Shown here: piece by piece, positions 26,619 through 35,544 of the stretch
Layout of the letters: every line of letters begins with the position of its first letter
How positions within the stretch are numbered: position 1 is the stretch's first letter
The notes under the pieces: model-generated
Seen by the model: the letters and a program-made list of their open reading frames with translations, nothing else
Database searches by the model: none
What the model was told of the DNA's origin: nothing
Translations under genes and position numbers: made by a program
Source of the DNA: a virus
DNA: 64,000 nt
Reading direction: 5' to 3' (one strand)
Virus record (IMG/VR): IMGVR_UViG_3300026334_000001
Location: 26,053 to 90,052 of that record

Positions 26619-27303
26619 AATGTTTACTTGTTTTAATACAATCTCTTTCGTCTGTGTAAATTTTAAATACTAACTTTCTATCTTCTGAATTTTCAATTGG
26701 ATAGAATAATGCAACTGGAGGTTGAGTTATGTATTTTCTATGATCATCTGGAATAATACGCTTACTTTTATATTTGATAGTTTTAGTTTCCTTATCTATA
26801 TAAGGACTACCTTGAAGAACATCAGGAAAGCATTTAAGTATCATAAGATATCTATTATCTATATCCCATTGTATATTCTTCCTTTTCTTTTCATCATAAA
26901 ATTCATCATAGAATGTATCATATGCTTCACAAAGAATTCTAATTGGAAAATTTGTAATTGGATCTAATTTCTCTACCTCTGGAATTAACTGTGCTTTTAT
27001 TGCACCTATGATCTTACTACGATCATAATCAGTTAATGTTAATTGATGTAATTCTTGACCATTAATTACTTTCCATCTAGGAGTACCAGCTGATTTAGGA
27101 TTTTTAACTACTTTTTCTTGTGTATCTATTTCAGTTAAAACATCATTCTTCCACTCATAATCAACTCCTATCTTTTCACTATACTTTAAAGGAAGTTTTT
27201 CTCCTTTTTTATAATGATTAGCTCTTCTTTTCTCTGCTACTTTAACTGCTCTTATGTATTGATGAATAGTTACTGTAGCTATTAAATTTTTATCTACCGA
27301 CAT
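26602..27303 (-). CDS. RusA-like Holliday junction resolvase (putative)
   Basis: A 233-residue protein. Residues 147-150 read DIDN, and IPDDHRKYI occurs at 184-192 (D186, D187). RusA enzymes use an LDxDN helix and a later DD pair as their metal site, so the order and spacing fit, with an insertion of about 20 residues between them. RusA resolves four-way DNA junctions made by recombination or replication fork reversal. The N-terminal region is basic (AEKRRANHYKKGEK). The protein is longer than E. coli RusA (120 residues). The call rests on motifs only. Confidence 0.5.
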   Translation of the reverse strand: MSVDKNLIATVTIHQYIRAVKVAEKRRANHYKKGEKLPLKYSEKIGVDYEWKNDVLTEIDTQEKVVKNPKSAGTPRWKVINGQELHQLTLTDYDRSKIIGAIKAQLIPEVEKLDPITNFPIRILCEAYDTFYDEFYDEKKRKNIQWDIDNRYLMILKCFPDVLQGSPYIDKETKTIKYKSKRIIPDDHRKYITQPPVALFYPIENSEDRKLVFKIYTDERDCIKTSKHYGKSE

Positions 27304-27490
27304 ACTTCTTGACTAAATCAAAATTATCTAAAAAAGCTTCAATATTAGCATATTCTTTAATATGCTCTTTTCTTGAAGCTTCTCTTATTTTAATCTTACC
27401 TTCTACAGTTTTCATTTGTAGATCATAAAATACTTTATTATAGTAACCAGATACATTTTCTGATATACATCTTGCTCTTACTAGAATCAT
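27290..27490 (-). CDS. Unknown 66-residue basic protein
   Basis: A short protein with a beta start (MILVRARCISENVSGYYNKV) and a Lys-rich helical end. It overlaps the primase stop by 4 bases and the RusA-like start by 14 bases. No family recognised. Confidence 0.5.
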   Translation of the reverse strand: MILVRARCISENVSGYYNKVFYDLQMKTVEGKIKIREASRKEHIKEYANIEAFLDNFDLVKKYVGR

Positions 27491-28476
27491 ACTAACTCGT
27501 ATTTTGCTTCTTCTATTAAATCTAACATATATTGCAGACCATAGTGCTTGCAGTGATCTGTAAAATCCTTTGGTTCTGACTGCCTTCTAAATAAACCATT
27601 TGATTCAAATAGCAAAGGTTTAGTACCATACGTTTTTCTCATTATTTGAGCCATTCTCATTCCAGCTCTATCTCTATCAAATAGCGAAAAAACATTAAAA
27701 AATCTATTCTCTAAGCCACAATACTCCTTCTCTCCTATAAGGATTGACTCTGCTGCTGGAGCAAGTGATGGTATTTCAAATCCATCAAGAGCCATCACAT
27801 CTTTATATGACTTAGTTATTAGAAGACTCTCTCCTTCTTCTGGTAATTGATCCCATCCTTCTAAAATATCTCCAGTTGCTTGAATGAATTTAAAGAACTT
27901 CCTTTTTGGAAAATATAATTTATATCTGTACTCTCCAAAATGGTATGCATAACCAGGATCTTTTTCTACATAATTATAGCTAAGATTACCATTTATCCAT
28001 GCCATATCTAAAGGATACACATTAAATTTAGCTAAAGCAGCTTCACTTACAAAATTATCTCTCCAAAACTTAATATCTGCTTTTGACCATCCTCTACGTT
28101 TAATACGTATTTCTGTATTCTTCCTAACTCTTTTATGAACTTCTTCTAGGAAAGAAAGTGGTTTGTAGTCAATATTTGTTCTTGATAACTGAAAGTCATT
28201 AGCTATGATTTCTAATGCTTTAAAGAAGTTAACTCCAAATAATCTCTGCACTACATTGAAGCAATCTATATTATCTCCTCTTGCAAAATCTTTAAATTTA
28301 AGAAGACCTCTTGAATCAAAATAGAATCTGCAATCTGCATGATTATCTGACCTCAAAGGATTACGAAAATAATCATGAGTATTAGGAAATAACCCCAAAT
28401 ACTTAAAGAATATATCTTCTTGGGAAATCCTATTTAATATAAACTCTCTTGTAATATCTTCTTTATATTCAAACAT
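27487..28476 (-). CDS. DnaG-type DNA primase
   Basis: A 329-residue primase. The N-terminal 90 residues (PLRSDNHADCRFYFDSRG, FKDFARG, DCFNVVQRLFG) match the CHC2-type DNA-binding fold, but the zinc cysteines are missing. The Toprim domain follows with ITKSYKDVMALDG (220-232) and FDRDRAG (266-272), whose DxD binds metal. The usual Glu of the first Toprim motif is Lys here, a form I recall from other phage primases. It would make RNA primers for the DnaB-like helicase and DNA polymerase in this operon. A terminator lies just upstream, so it begins a new message. Confidence 0.8.
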   Translation of the reverse strand: MFEYKEDITREFILNRISQEDIFFKYLGLFPNTHDYFRNPLRSDNHADCRFYFDSRGLLKFKDFARGDNIDCFNVVQRLFGVNFFKALEIIANDFQLSRTNIDYKPLSFLEEVHKRVRKNTEIRIKRRGWSKADIKFWRDNFVSEAALAKFNVYPLDMAWINGNLSYNYVEKDPGYAYHFGEYRYKLYFPKRKFFKFIQATGDILEGWDQLPEEGESLLITKSYKDVMALDGFEIPSLAPAAESILIGEKEYCGLENRFFNVFSLFDRDRAGMRMAQIMRKTYGTKPLLFESNGLFRRQSEPKDFTDHCKHYGLQYMLDLIEEAKYELV

Positions 28477-28490
28477 TTATTAGAAATTAA

Positions 28491-28515
28491 AAAGGGGAGC
28501 TATTAACTCCCCTTT
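28491..28515 (-). terminator. Terminator after the 198-residue SSB-like gene
   Basis: AAAGGGGAG and CTCCCCTTT pair over 9 bp with a 7-base loop, then TTTAATTT on the - strand. It separates the SSB-like gene from the primase operon. Confidence 0.85.
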
Positions 28516-28521
28516 ATTAGA

Positions 28522-29118
28522 CTAGAAATCTGAATCAACTTTTTGACCACCATTTAAAGAAGATACTTCTGTATCTGGAGCAGCATTAAGTGAATTGAAA
28601 TATGCTGAATTAGCTTTGATATGATTTTTATCAAACTCTAGCATATCACCTGCTTTTACAATGAATGGCAAGTATTTAGAGAAATCGCTAGTTGCTTTAC
28701 CATTGTAAACATTACCTACTACAATGAAATCAACTTTAACTCCTTTATAAGAAGTACCAATAGTTTGAACAACCCAGTTTGCATAATCATCAAAATTATT
28801 ATGATTTTGATATAAACGATCTTTAGCTACAAACTTAGACATAATATGACCAACACGTTTAGCCATATTTAAAGCTTTTGCTTCTGCATTATCGTCTTCT
28901 GGAAGAACAGCATATTCAATATGTTGATGTGCTTTTCCTTCTGCTGTCTTGAATGTAAATACAAGACGTGCTTTTAACTGCTCTGATTCTCCTTCTGCAT
29001 TTTCCTTAACTGGTCTACTAATTTCCACCCCTGTCATTTCTGCATTTGTGTATTTAGCTGGTTGCAATTTAGGGGTTGAAATTCCTTCAAAGTTAGTTTT
29101 TTCGTTAGTACCGAACAT
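28522..29118 (-). CDS. Putative single-stranded DNA-binding protein
   Basis: A 198-residue, beta-rich protein without cysteines. The last residues, after a flexible Ser/Asn/Gly-rich stretch, are KVDSDF. An acidic tip ending in Phe is the hallmark by which SSB proteins bind their partners. It is a single-gene unit between two terminators, next to a second protein with the same kind of tail and upstream of the primase. The fold was not confirmed, so the call is by tail and context. Confidence 0.45.
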   Translation of the reverse strand: MFGTNEKTNFEGISTPKLQPAKYTNAEMTGVEISRPVKENAEGESEQLKARLVFTFKTAEGKAHQHIEYAVLPEDDNAEAKALNMAKRVGHIMSKFVAKDRLYQNHNNFDDYANWVVQTIGTSYKGVKVDFIVVGNVYNGKATSDFSKYLPFIVKAGDMLEFDKNHIKANSAYFNSLNAAPDTEVSSLNGGQKVDSDF

Positions 29119-29177
29119 AATTATAAGATTTAAATTTTTAAGATATTATTTTAAAATGGAATTTTTCTAAGGAAAGA

Positions 29178-29205
29178 AAGGGGAACCAATTTAATGATTC
29201 CCCTT
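29178..29205 (-). terminator. Terminator after the 189-residue acidic-tail gene
   Basis: AAGGGGAA and TTCCCCTT form an 8-bp stem with a 12-base loop, followed by TCTTTCC on the - strand. Confidence 0.75.
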
Positions 29206-29228
29206 GTTTAATAAATATGATTTAACTA

Positions 29229-29798
29229 TTAGAAGTTATCATCATCTGCTTCTTGAACATCAGCAGTTTCTTCTACTGCTACATCTTCATCTTCTGCTGT
29301 ATCTTCATCAGTTTCTTCATTATCAGCAGTTGTTTCAACTGAACTAATAGCGTAGATACCATGACACAAAATACCATTTACCTCGGTATCTTGACCTACT
29401 AAAGACAACTCTAAAAGTTGAGCTTTGTAGCTATCTTCTTGAATAGTACCTTGACCGATCAAAGCATTCTCCAAAATTGAAGACTTAAATTTACGACCTT
29501 TTTCTGCATCAGCAGCTAATTTCGCAGTACGTTTTAGTACAGTAGCATTATCATTATCTACGGTAGCTAAATATGGAACTCCATCTGGAGAAGTGATTTG
29601 CATCAAACCTACATTTGACAAATTCAATTCTTCAAATTTAGCATCTGCAATGGTAAATACTGTTTCAACTTTCTCTACTCCACCTTTCTTAGAGATGAAC
29701 TTCTTAAATTTGAAACTGAATTTTTGACCTTTAGGACGACTAGCTGAAGTTTTAGTGTTTGCTGTTTTAACTGCTTTAAAATTTGCGAAATTTAACAT
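29229..29798 (-). CDS. Acidic-tailed DNA-binding protein candidate (SSB-like)
   Basis: A 189-residue protein in two parts. Residues 1-140 form a basic, beta-rich domain (KGQKFSFKFKKFISKKGG near residue 24). Residues 145-189 are almost only Glu, Asp, Ala, Thr and Val and end EADDDNF. A long acidic tail ending DDxF mimics the SSB C-terminus. It has the best promoter in the window (29857-29888) and its own terminator, so strong independent expression is expected, as for a stoichiometric DNA-coating protein. It is not related by eye to the neighbouring SSB-like protein. Confidence 0.45.
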   Translation of the reverse strand: MLNFANFKAVKTANTKTSASRPKGQKFSFKFKKFISKKGGVEKVETVFTIADAKFEELNLSNVGLMQITSPDGVPYLATVDNDNATVLKRTAKLAADAEKGRKFKSSILENALIGQGTIQEDSYKAQLLELSLVGQDTEVNGILCHGIYAISSVETTADNEETDEDTAEDEDVAVEETADVQEADDDNF

Positions 29799-29856
29799 GA
29801 CATTTTTGTTTTAAGGGTTTATAAAATATTTGTTTCTGTTTGTTATTTACAATAAT

Positions 29857-29888
29857 CAAAGATACAAAACTTAGCTTGTATCTGCAAA
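29857..29888 (-). promoter_or_regulatory. Consensus Bacteroidota promoter
   Basis: On the - strand TTTG (29885-29888), a 20-base spacer and TATCTTTG (29857-29864) match TTTG-N19-21-TAnnTTTG exactly. The start of transcription would be near 29850, giving a leader of about 50 bases. Confidence 0.85.
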
Positions 29889-29916
29889 AAAATTTAAAAA
29901 TAATTACAACTACTAT

Positions 29917-30636
29917 CTAATTGCCGTAATCTTCTAAAATCCTATCTACTATCGTTTGATAGTTATTTGAAATTTCATACTGTTCCCAATAACCTTGAGG
30001 ACTTCTAGCTGTATTATATCCAGAATTTGCAGTAGTTAATTTATACCTATTTACATCTGTATGTGGTAAATTAGCATCAACTTTTGTATAATAGGTATGA
30101 GAAAGATTCAATCCTTCAACTCCTAATTTGGTAGCCATTTTACCTAAGATTCTTAATCTTTGTCGGATTTCTCCAGCTTCAGCTTTATAATCTTCAATAT
30201 GACCATTAATAAAAATAATTAAAGTACCTTTTCTTTTACCATGAATACCAAAAATTTGCTTCTTTACTGTTTCATAGTCTTCTACTTCCTTATAATTCTT
30301 TTTACTATTATCAATTGGATATTTATTTCTAGCTCCAAAGAAAGTTAATGGTTTTCCATCAGCATTTAACCAAGCCGTTTCTTCTGGATTTAAGAAAGAA
30401 CCTCCTACTGTCTTCCCCGTTCCTTCATGTCCCAAGACTTGAACCAAAACCACATCATCAAGTCTTTTCATCCAATCATAAAGATCTAGTATTTCAGTAC
30501 CGTAATCTCTCCACATATCGTAGTTAGCTTTACCTACATCCTTTAGATGTCTTAAATACAGCTTATTTTGTACACCATTTATGGTATCCAATATTATACT
30601 TCTGTATTTCTTGTCATTCATTACTATTTCACTCAT
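29917..30636 (-). CDS. P-loop ATPase, possibly Sak4/RecA-like recombination protein
   Basis: A 239-residue protein with Walker A GHEGTGKT at 69-76 and a hydrophobic strand GTLIIFINGH in the Walker B position. The size and single RecA-like domain suit the phage Sak4/AAA_24 group, which promotes single-strand annealing or strand exchange with an SSB. The neighbours are two SSB-like proteins upstream and the replicative helicase, whose gene lies one base away on the 5' side. Another possibility is a DnaC-like helicase loader. I cannot decide between them. Confidence 0.6.
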   Translation of the reverse strand: MSEIVMNDKKYRSIILDTINGVQNKLYLRHLKDVGKANYDMWRDYGTEILDLYDWMKRLDDVVLVQVLGHEGTGKTVGGSFLNPEETAWLNADGKPLTFFGARNKYPIDNSKKNYKEVEDYETVKKQIFGIHGKRKGTLIIFINGHIEDYKAEAGEIRQRLRILGKMATKLGVEGLNLSHTYYTKVDANLPHTDVNRYKLTTANSGYNTARSPQGYWEQYEISNNYQTIVDRILEDYGN

Positions 30637-30637
30637 T

Positions 30638-31597
30638 TTAATAATCTTCTATTTGATTAAATCCTAAATTATGACGCATCATTAGATTTCCTGTCCATCC
30701 ATCTCTTTGTTTGAGAATACATTCAATCATTAAATGATCATATTGATCTGGATTGTTTGGATTAATACCAGTTGGAATATCTTCCCATGATGTAAGACCA
30801 TAAAATCCAGGTCTATGTAGAGCCATCACTATATCAGCACATTGAAAAACACTATCCGATCCGAATATATCACTAGAAACTGGAGTATTCTTTCCAATAT
30901 CATCTCTACCTCTAGCTCCAGATTCAATATTTCTATTCATCTGACTCAAAAAGATATTGATATGTTCATAATCATTCTTAATTTTCATTCCTGCCATCAT
31001 AAACTTAGATATTAATTGTTCTTCTGATCCTTCATTATCTCTTGATACTAATCTTGTATGATCTACAATATTAACAATGGTATGTTTAGGATACTTATTT
31101 GTAATCTCTATCTTTTGTTTCTTCCAAGCATTTACTGATTGTGATATTTGACTCATATAAATTGGATATCCTTTAAAAGAATCACCAATTAACTTTAATC
31201 TTGTAAACTGTTCTTCTGTTATTGTATTTTGAAAATCCAATAATTGTTTTACAGTCATTTGAGCTTCTCTACTATACATCCTTAATACTGATCTAAAATC
31301 AGCCATCTCCCATGTATCATACAGAATTATTAGTTTGCCATTATAATGAGGATTAATTCTTGGATCTACAAAGTCGCGCATCATATGTATAACCTTTGCA
31401 GTTTTACCCATACCAGTTCTAGCTGCTAAAACCATCTGATCTGTTGGATACAATCCTCCAATCTTTTCCTTTTCTTTCCTAGAAGAAGTAACTAGAGGCT
31501 TTAACTTACCACTTCTAATTAATTCAATCCTTTCATTAGTTTTATCAACTACTTTTGAAATGTGATTGTAATTAGTAGATTCTAGGTTTAACTGCAA
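30638..31597 (-). CDS. DnaB-like replicative DNA helicase
   Basis: A 319-residue RecA-fold helicase. Walker A is ARTGMGKT (59-66). LIILYDTWEM (89-98) is the usual strand with the catalytic Glu, IVNIVDHTRL (174-183) is the Walker B strand with D179, and LSQMNRN is the sensor. This is the order in DnaB C-terminal domains. The long N-terminal primase-binding domain of bacterial DnaB is absent, which suits compact phage helicases. It unwinds the fork with the primase and polymerase encoded nearby. Its start overlaps the upstream gene by 26 bases. Confidence 0.85.
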   Translation of the reverse strand: MQLNLESTNYNHISKVVDKTNERIELIRSGKLKPLVTSSRKEKEKIGGLYPTDQMVLAARTGMGKTAKVIHMMRDFVDPRINPHYNGKLIILYDTWEMADFRSVLRMYSREAQMTVKQLLDFQNTITEEQFTRLKLIGDSFKGYPIYMSQISQSVNAWKKQKIEITNKYPKHTIVNIVDHTRLVSRDNEGSEEQLISKFMMAGMKIKNDYEHINIFLSQMNRNIESGARGRDDIGKNTPVSSDIFGSDSVFQCADIVMALHRPGFYGLTSWEDIPTGINPNNPDQYDHLMIECILKQRDGWTGNLMMRHNLGFNQIEDY

Positions 31598-32135
31598 CTT
31601 TATCTCCTTCCTTTTGTAAGACTAACCAATACTGACTTGTAACAAATTTATCAATCTTCATTGTTGCATATCCATTATTATTCTTTTTATAATCCTTCAC
31701 TATATTAATAATATCTAAATGAAGGAATTTATTCTTCTTAATAATCTGGATATATCTTTTTTTTAATTCAGCTTCATCAGAAAAAGTCAATCCTTTAGCT
31801 GGAACTTTAATTCCATTAACTACTAATTGATCTGGATATTCTTTAAAGAACTCCTCTACTGCTTCTTCTGGCTCTACTAACATAAATTCGGTAAACTCTA
31901 ATGTTACACATAAATCTATGATGTTAAATACATCTGCTTTAGGATTCATATTTAATATAAATCCTTTATCTATTAGATTGTGTAAATCTTGCTTCTCGAA
32001 TAAACCTACTTCGTTAATATACTGTTGTAATAAAGAGTATTCTTTATTGTACAGCAAATAACAAATGTAAAATTGATTAGGTGTAATTTTAGTTCTACAC
32101 AAAAACTCCGTGTACTTGTTGATGTCGTAAATCAT
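31572..32135 (-). CDS. Replication-associated protein, possible helicase loader or winged-helix factor
   Basis: A 187-residue, mainly helical protein. The start (ITPNQFYICYLLYNKEYSLL) and the LIDKGFILN segment read like a winged-helix domain. It is locked between the SF2 helicase block and DnaB with overlaps on both sides, which suggests a replisome role such as loading. There is no ATPase motif. The function is inferred from position. Confidence 0.45.
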   Translation of the reverse strand: MIYDINKYTEFLCRTKITPNQFYICYLLYNKEYSLLQQYINEVGLFEKQDLHNLIDKGFILNMNPKADVFNIIDLCVTLEFTEFMLVEPEEAVEEFFKEYPDQLVVNGIKVPAKGLTFSDEAELKKRYIQIIKKNKFLHLDIINIVKDYKKNNNGYATMKIDKFVTSQYWLVLQKEGDKVAVKPRIY

Positions 32136-32340
32136 TTACTTCAAAATCCTCTGGTATCTCTATTACTTCATTAAAATTAACTACTTCCCAAATTTCTCCT
32201 ATTGCTATATTAAGATCACTATTTGATGCGACTGCTCCAAAGTGATTTAGTAAAGCTTCATTGATCTTTTCATTGGGACTATAAGGATTTAAATCTTCCT
32301 TAGTGAATACAACTGATAATCTAAATATTAGTTCTTGCAT
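32095..32340 (-). CDS. Unknown 81-residue acidic protein
   Basis: A small protein with mixed helix and strand, ending VNDLRHQQVHGVFV. It overlaps the downstream gene by 41 bases and the SF2 helicase by 13 bases. No motif recognised. Confidence 0.5.
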   Translation of the reverse strand: MQELIFRLSVVFTKEDLNPYSPNEKINEALLNHFGAVASNSDLNIAIGEIWEVVNFNEVIEIPEDFEVNDLRHQQVHGVFV

Positions 32341-33725
32341 AATTCAAAGTTTAAATCTTCTTGTACAACAATTTCATCTATCGAATCTACCCACTTAATT
32401 CCTCTTTTTCCTTTTTGTTTCTCCTTTAACCATTTCTCCTCTTGAGATTCTTTGATATAAAGATTAACAATAATACTAACCTTATCTGCATTTGAATAAT
32501 CTACTCTTATTGCTCGCCCTGTTCTCTGATTATCTTGACGCTTTCCTGAATTGTAACTAGCCATAATAGCAAGTCCTATACTATGAAAATCAAAACCTTC
32601 ATCTAAAGATTTCACTGTTGAAAGAACATCTACTCCAGAATCAGCTTGTTTAAATAACTCTAAAGATTCTTCTTTAAGTCTATTACCACTTATTTTTTTA
32701 TCTTTATAAACTACTTTAACTTCGCCTTTTTTAGAAACTGTTTCTATTCTCTCTGTTCTTACAATACTTTTGATTTTTGTATGATAAGCTCTTGCTTTAT
32801 TACCTAAAACTTCTGCTAATTTATCTGCAAATTCAGTATCTTCTGCAAAAGTCATAGTTTTGAGATTAAACTTATTAACTAATTCTTTAACAGCTTGTAT
32901 TTTAACAGTAGCTCTATAAATTAGTTTCTTTCTTTCTCTCATTGCCCATGACCATTGTTGTGCAGCTTTTCCTACATTCTCTGGCGACCAATAATGCTCT
33001 CTTGTTCCATCCCAATCATTTCTGGTTGCTACAGATACTCTCCATTGATCTCCTGTTTTATAAACTTCTCCAATCTTAGTAGTCATCCCTTTACCAGTTG
33101 AACAAGCCATAGCTAAACTGAATTCAAATCCAAACTTTGCAAAGTTCTTATTGAATATAGAATGAATCCTATCATACTCAATTCTATCTTCTTCTGATAG
33201 ATCTAAACCCCAATTAAAAACTTTATAATCAGAAACATAACCTTGTCTTCTTGCTTCTTCTAAAGTTATTTCTTCTATTACAGGACATAGATTTTGTATG
33301 ATCTCATGTTTGCCATCTATTCTTTCAAGAGTAGCAGTTAATCCTAATACAAATTTATAAGTAGTATTATCAAAAGTCTTACCAAACTCCTCCGAAACGT
33401 AATGATGAATTTCATCTAGCACTAATAAATCACATACATGTAAATATCTTATATACGTATTGACTACGTAAACATTAACATTATGTAAATTATGCTTTTG
33501 AATATGCCCATTATTACCAACCCAATCTTCTAATAACTTTACAGATGGGACTACTACATTAACTGTAGCATTTGGATACTTTCTATGCATTCTCTGTATT
33601 GCAAGAATAGCTACATATGTTTTCCCAAATCCGGTAGCCCCGATCAAGCATCCACAGGCTTTATTCTCTACCCACTTCTGAACTATTTGTAATTGCCTCT
33701 TGAGCTTCTTTTCATTTATTTCCAT
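32328..33725 (-). CDS. Superfamily 2 DNA/RNA helicase
   Basis: A 465-residue helicase. Motif I is GATGFGKT (29-36), motif II DEIH (104-107), motif III LGLTAT (127-132) and motif VI QRTGRAIR (the Q-GR-R helix). Between the two RecA domains is an insert of about 60 residues (around KTGDQWRVSVATRN). This layout fits UvsW/SNF2-like phage helicases that remodel forks, R-loops and recombination intermediates. It sits upstream of DnaB in the same message. I see no accessory nuclease. Confidence 0.85.
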   Translation of the reverse strand: MEINEKKLKRQLQIVQKWVENKACGCLIGATGFGKTYVAILAIQRMHRKYPNATVNVVVPSVKLLEDWVGNNGHIQKHNLHNVNVYVVNTYIRYLHVCDLLVLDEIHHYVSEEFGKTFDNTTYKFVLGLTATLERIDGKHEIIQNLCPVIEEITLEEARRQGYVSDYKVFNWGLDLSEEDRIEYDRIHSIFNKNFAKFGFEFSLAMACSTGKGMTTKIGEVYKTGDQWRVSVATRNDWDGTREHYWSPENVGKAAQQWSWAMRERKKLIYRATVKIQAVKELVNKFNLKTMTFAEDTEFADKLAEVLGNKARAYHTKIKSIVRTERIETVSKKGEVKVVYKDKKISGNRLKEESLELFKQADSGVDVLSTVKSLDEGFDFHSIGLAIMASYNSGKRQDNQRTGRAIRVDYSNADKVSIIVNLYIKESQEEKWLKEKQKGKRGIKWVDSIDEIVVQEDLNFELCKN

Positions 33726-33937
33726 TATTTTGTTGTTACTAATTCAAATCTTGGCACATTTTTCTTTGGATGTATTGCAAAGAAACCTTCTAATGGTCTT
33801 GTATATGCTTTTCCTGTATCAATATTAGCATAAATGACAACCTCTGTTTGTGTTTCTTCTGCCTCTGCAAATCCTAGTATTACATAATAACCGCCTTTAA
33901 AGTGTTTATAACATCTTTTAATTAATGGCTTCTTCAT
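33725..33937 (-). CDS. DUF1653-type small protein
   Basis: A 70-residue protein. The pattern Y-HFKGGYYVILGFAEAEET followed by VVIYANIDTGKAYTRPLEGFF matches the KGxYxVLGxAxxxET / YRxLY / RP-xxF pattern of DUF1653 proteins. They are common in phages and bacteria, and their role is unknown. Its start overlaps the stop of the amidoligase second exon by 4 bases, and its stop overlaps the helicase start by one base. Confidence 0.75.
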   Translation of the reverse strand: MKKPLIKRCYKHFKGGYYVILGFAEAEETQTEVVIYANIDTGKAYTRPLEGFFAIHPKKNVPRFELVTTK

Positions 33938-34329
33938 CCTTTAATAATTCTAGATTTGATAATACTCTGAATATCCACTTCTGCTTGCACTTCATCTGTC
34001 TTATTTAAATCACCTAGTTTCTCTTGTAGAGCTTTTAATCTACCAATACTACTAAAAGAACCTTTTACTCTTCTTATAATTTTATTAGCATGAATAATTC
34101 TTTTAGCTAAAACTTCATAATCAAAAGACATTTCTCCTATTCTAAATTCAAATGTATTAAATTGTGAATTCAATCTTACCCAATTATGACATCTTCCTAT
34201 CATTCTAGAATTATAATGACCTTTATATTCCCATGTATCTAATTCTGCTAAAATCCAATCTTCATTTTCTTCAATCCAAGAACGATCTACCTTATCAAAT
34301 ATATCAGTTGTATCAACATGATAATGAAT
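33934..34329 (-). CDS. Putative amidoligase, exon 2
   Basis: The second exon of a split gene. From 34329 it reads IHYHVDTTDIF and runs 131 residues to a stop at 33934. HYHVD is the motif expected after the SG that ends exon 1 (35545-35853), and the codon phase is preserved at the junction. FEFRIGEMSFDYE follows near the middle. Without splicing, an ATG at 34332 would give a 132-residue fragment lacking the ATP-grasp-like first half. The last intron base G is part of that ATG. Confidence 0.65.
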   Translation of the reverse strand: MHYHVDTTDIFDKVDRSWIEENEDWILAELDTWEYKGHYNSRMIGRCHNWVRLNSQFNTFEFRIGEMSFDYEVLAKRIIHANKIIRRVKGSFSSIGRLKALQEKLGDLNKTDEVQAEVDIQSIIKSRIIKG

Positions 34330-35544
34330 CATTTTGTTATCTTAAAGGCTTTTTATCCTTTAATTCTTATACTACAAAATATCTCGTATAAGTTCGGCAT
34401 ATATTTTCTTCCTCTATTTTTAATATTAGTAGGAAGTGGACACTCTTGGGAGAATTATATTCTATTAACTGTAATAGGTTCATCTCCTATGCTCTACACT
34501 ATTCTCCATTGTTTAGATGTAGAATTAGCACGGTATCCAAAGTATTGTTCAAATTTTATCTTTTTTCTAACTAAAAAGCATTTACTACCTTCATACAAGT
34601 ATTCATATATTTCTCCTATTTTTATAGTTCTATTCCTATTATAATCAAATCTTAATAAGAAATAATTACAAGTTTTTCCTGCATGTTCATATATCACAGG
34701 TTTTATATCAAATAGTTCTTGGAATATATTTGCTATTTGTTCCGTGAATATTTTTGAATTAAATACAAAACTAAAATTAAAAAATATTTGAGATCCTTTA
34801 TTTTTATGAAATGATACTGAACCATCTCCATCAAAATAACCCCTTATGAAATGTCTTATTAATTCTTTTGGTAATAAATTAAAATCAAAATTAAATGAAT
34901 GATCGTGAGTTTTATTAGGTATAATCTTATATTTGTTAATTAGAGTATTACAAATCCTTCTTGAATTAATCTTTAAATTAACTTGTTCTTTTCTAACCTT
35001 CACTCCTGATTGATTGTTTCTAAAAAATAGTTTTGAATTTGGACTGATTTCTTCTTTTATTAATTTTATTACTTCCAAATCATCAACACTATTTAAAAAT
35101 ACTAATCTTTTACTATCTTCATTAACTCTTTCAGTTACTTCAATGCTTCCATCTGCAATAATAAATCCTAGAATATACGCTTTTTCTTCTGTATCAATAT
35201 TATCAAAATAATCTTCATTATGATTATAATATTGATTTATATTCTTAACTACTAGTTCTTCTTTTTTAATAACCCACGTAGCTTTATTATATTCTATATC
35301 TAATATTTTACAGATTTGTCCTACACAATATCCTTTTTCTAGATAATCTTTTAGCAATACAATTTTTTCATTTTCTATTCCTCTATCTGGAGGAGCAATT
35401 TTAAAATTTGAGAAATCCATAGTATATAGTATTTGTATACCACAATATAGATATTTCTCTAGAAAAATCAAAAATTATTTATTTTGTTCACCGTTTTTGC
35501 CCAATTTTTCATATAGATTACTCTATAAGGTGGCATTCATTTCT
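34330..35544 (-). mobile_element. Group I intron with LAGLIDADG gene inside the amidoligase gene
   Basis: The intron interrupts the gene between SG and IHYHVD. Exon 1 ends in T and the intron ends in G, as in group I introns. The last exon bases GTGGT pair with GCCAC (35530-35534) inside the intron, giving a P1 helix with the U-G pair at the 5' splice site. A TATAGA/TCTATA hairpin follows as P2. A CTTATAC/GTATAAG hairpin near the 3' end could be P9. The full core (P3-P8) was not resolved by eye. Removing 1215 bases gives a 234-residue protein in frame. Confidence 0.75.
34494..35420 (-). CDS. LAGLIDADG homing endonuclease encoded by the intron
   Basis: About 308 residues from the ATG at 35420; an upstream ATG at 35471 would add 17. 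YILGFIIADGSI is the first LAGLIDADG helix and FIRGYFDGDGSV the second, so the enzyme is a two-motif monomer. A helix-turn-helix-like segment (CVGQICKILDIEYNKATW) lies in the N-terminal part. It would cut the intronless amidoligase allele and drive intron spread, and may also help splicing as a maturase. It lies wholly within the intron on the same strand. Confidence 0.85.
   Translation of the reverse strand: MDFSNFKIAPPDRGIENEKIVLLKDYLEKGYCVGQICKILDIEYNKATWVIKKEELVVKNINQYYNHNEDYFDNIDTEEKAYILGFIIADGSIEVTERVNEDSKRLVFLNSVDDLEVIKLIKEEISPNSKLFFRNNQSGVKVRKEQVNLKINSRRICNTLINKYKIIPNKTHDHSFNFDFNLLPKELIRHFIRGYFDGDGSVSFHKNKGSQIFFNFSFVFNSKIFTEQIANIFQELFDIKPVIYEHAGKTCNYFLLRFDYNRNRTIKIGEIYEYLYEGSKCFLVRKKIKFEQYFGYRANSTSKQWRIV

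Noticed and set aside
34318-34644. + strand frame of 108 codons in the LAGLIDADG intron
   Set aside because: Antisense to the intron 3' part and the endonuclease end; hydrophobic by base composition only.
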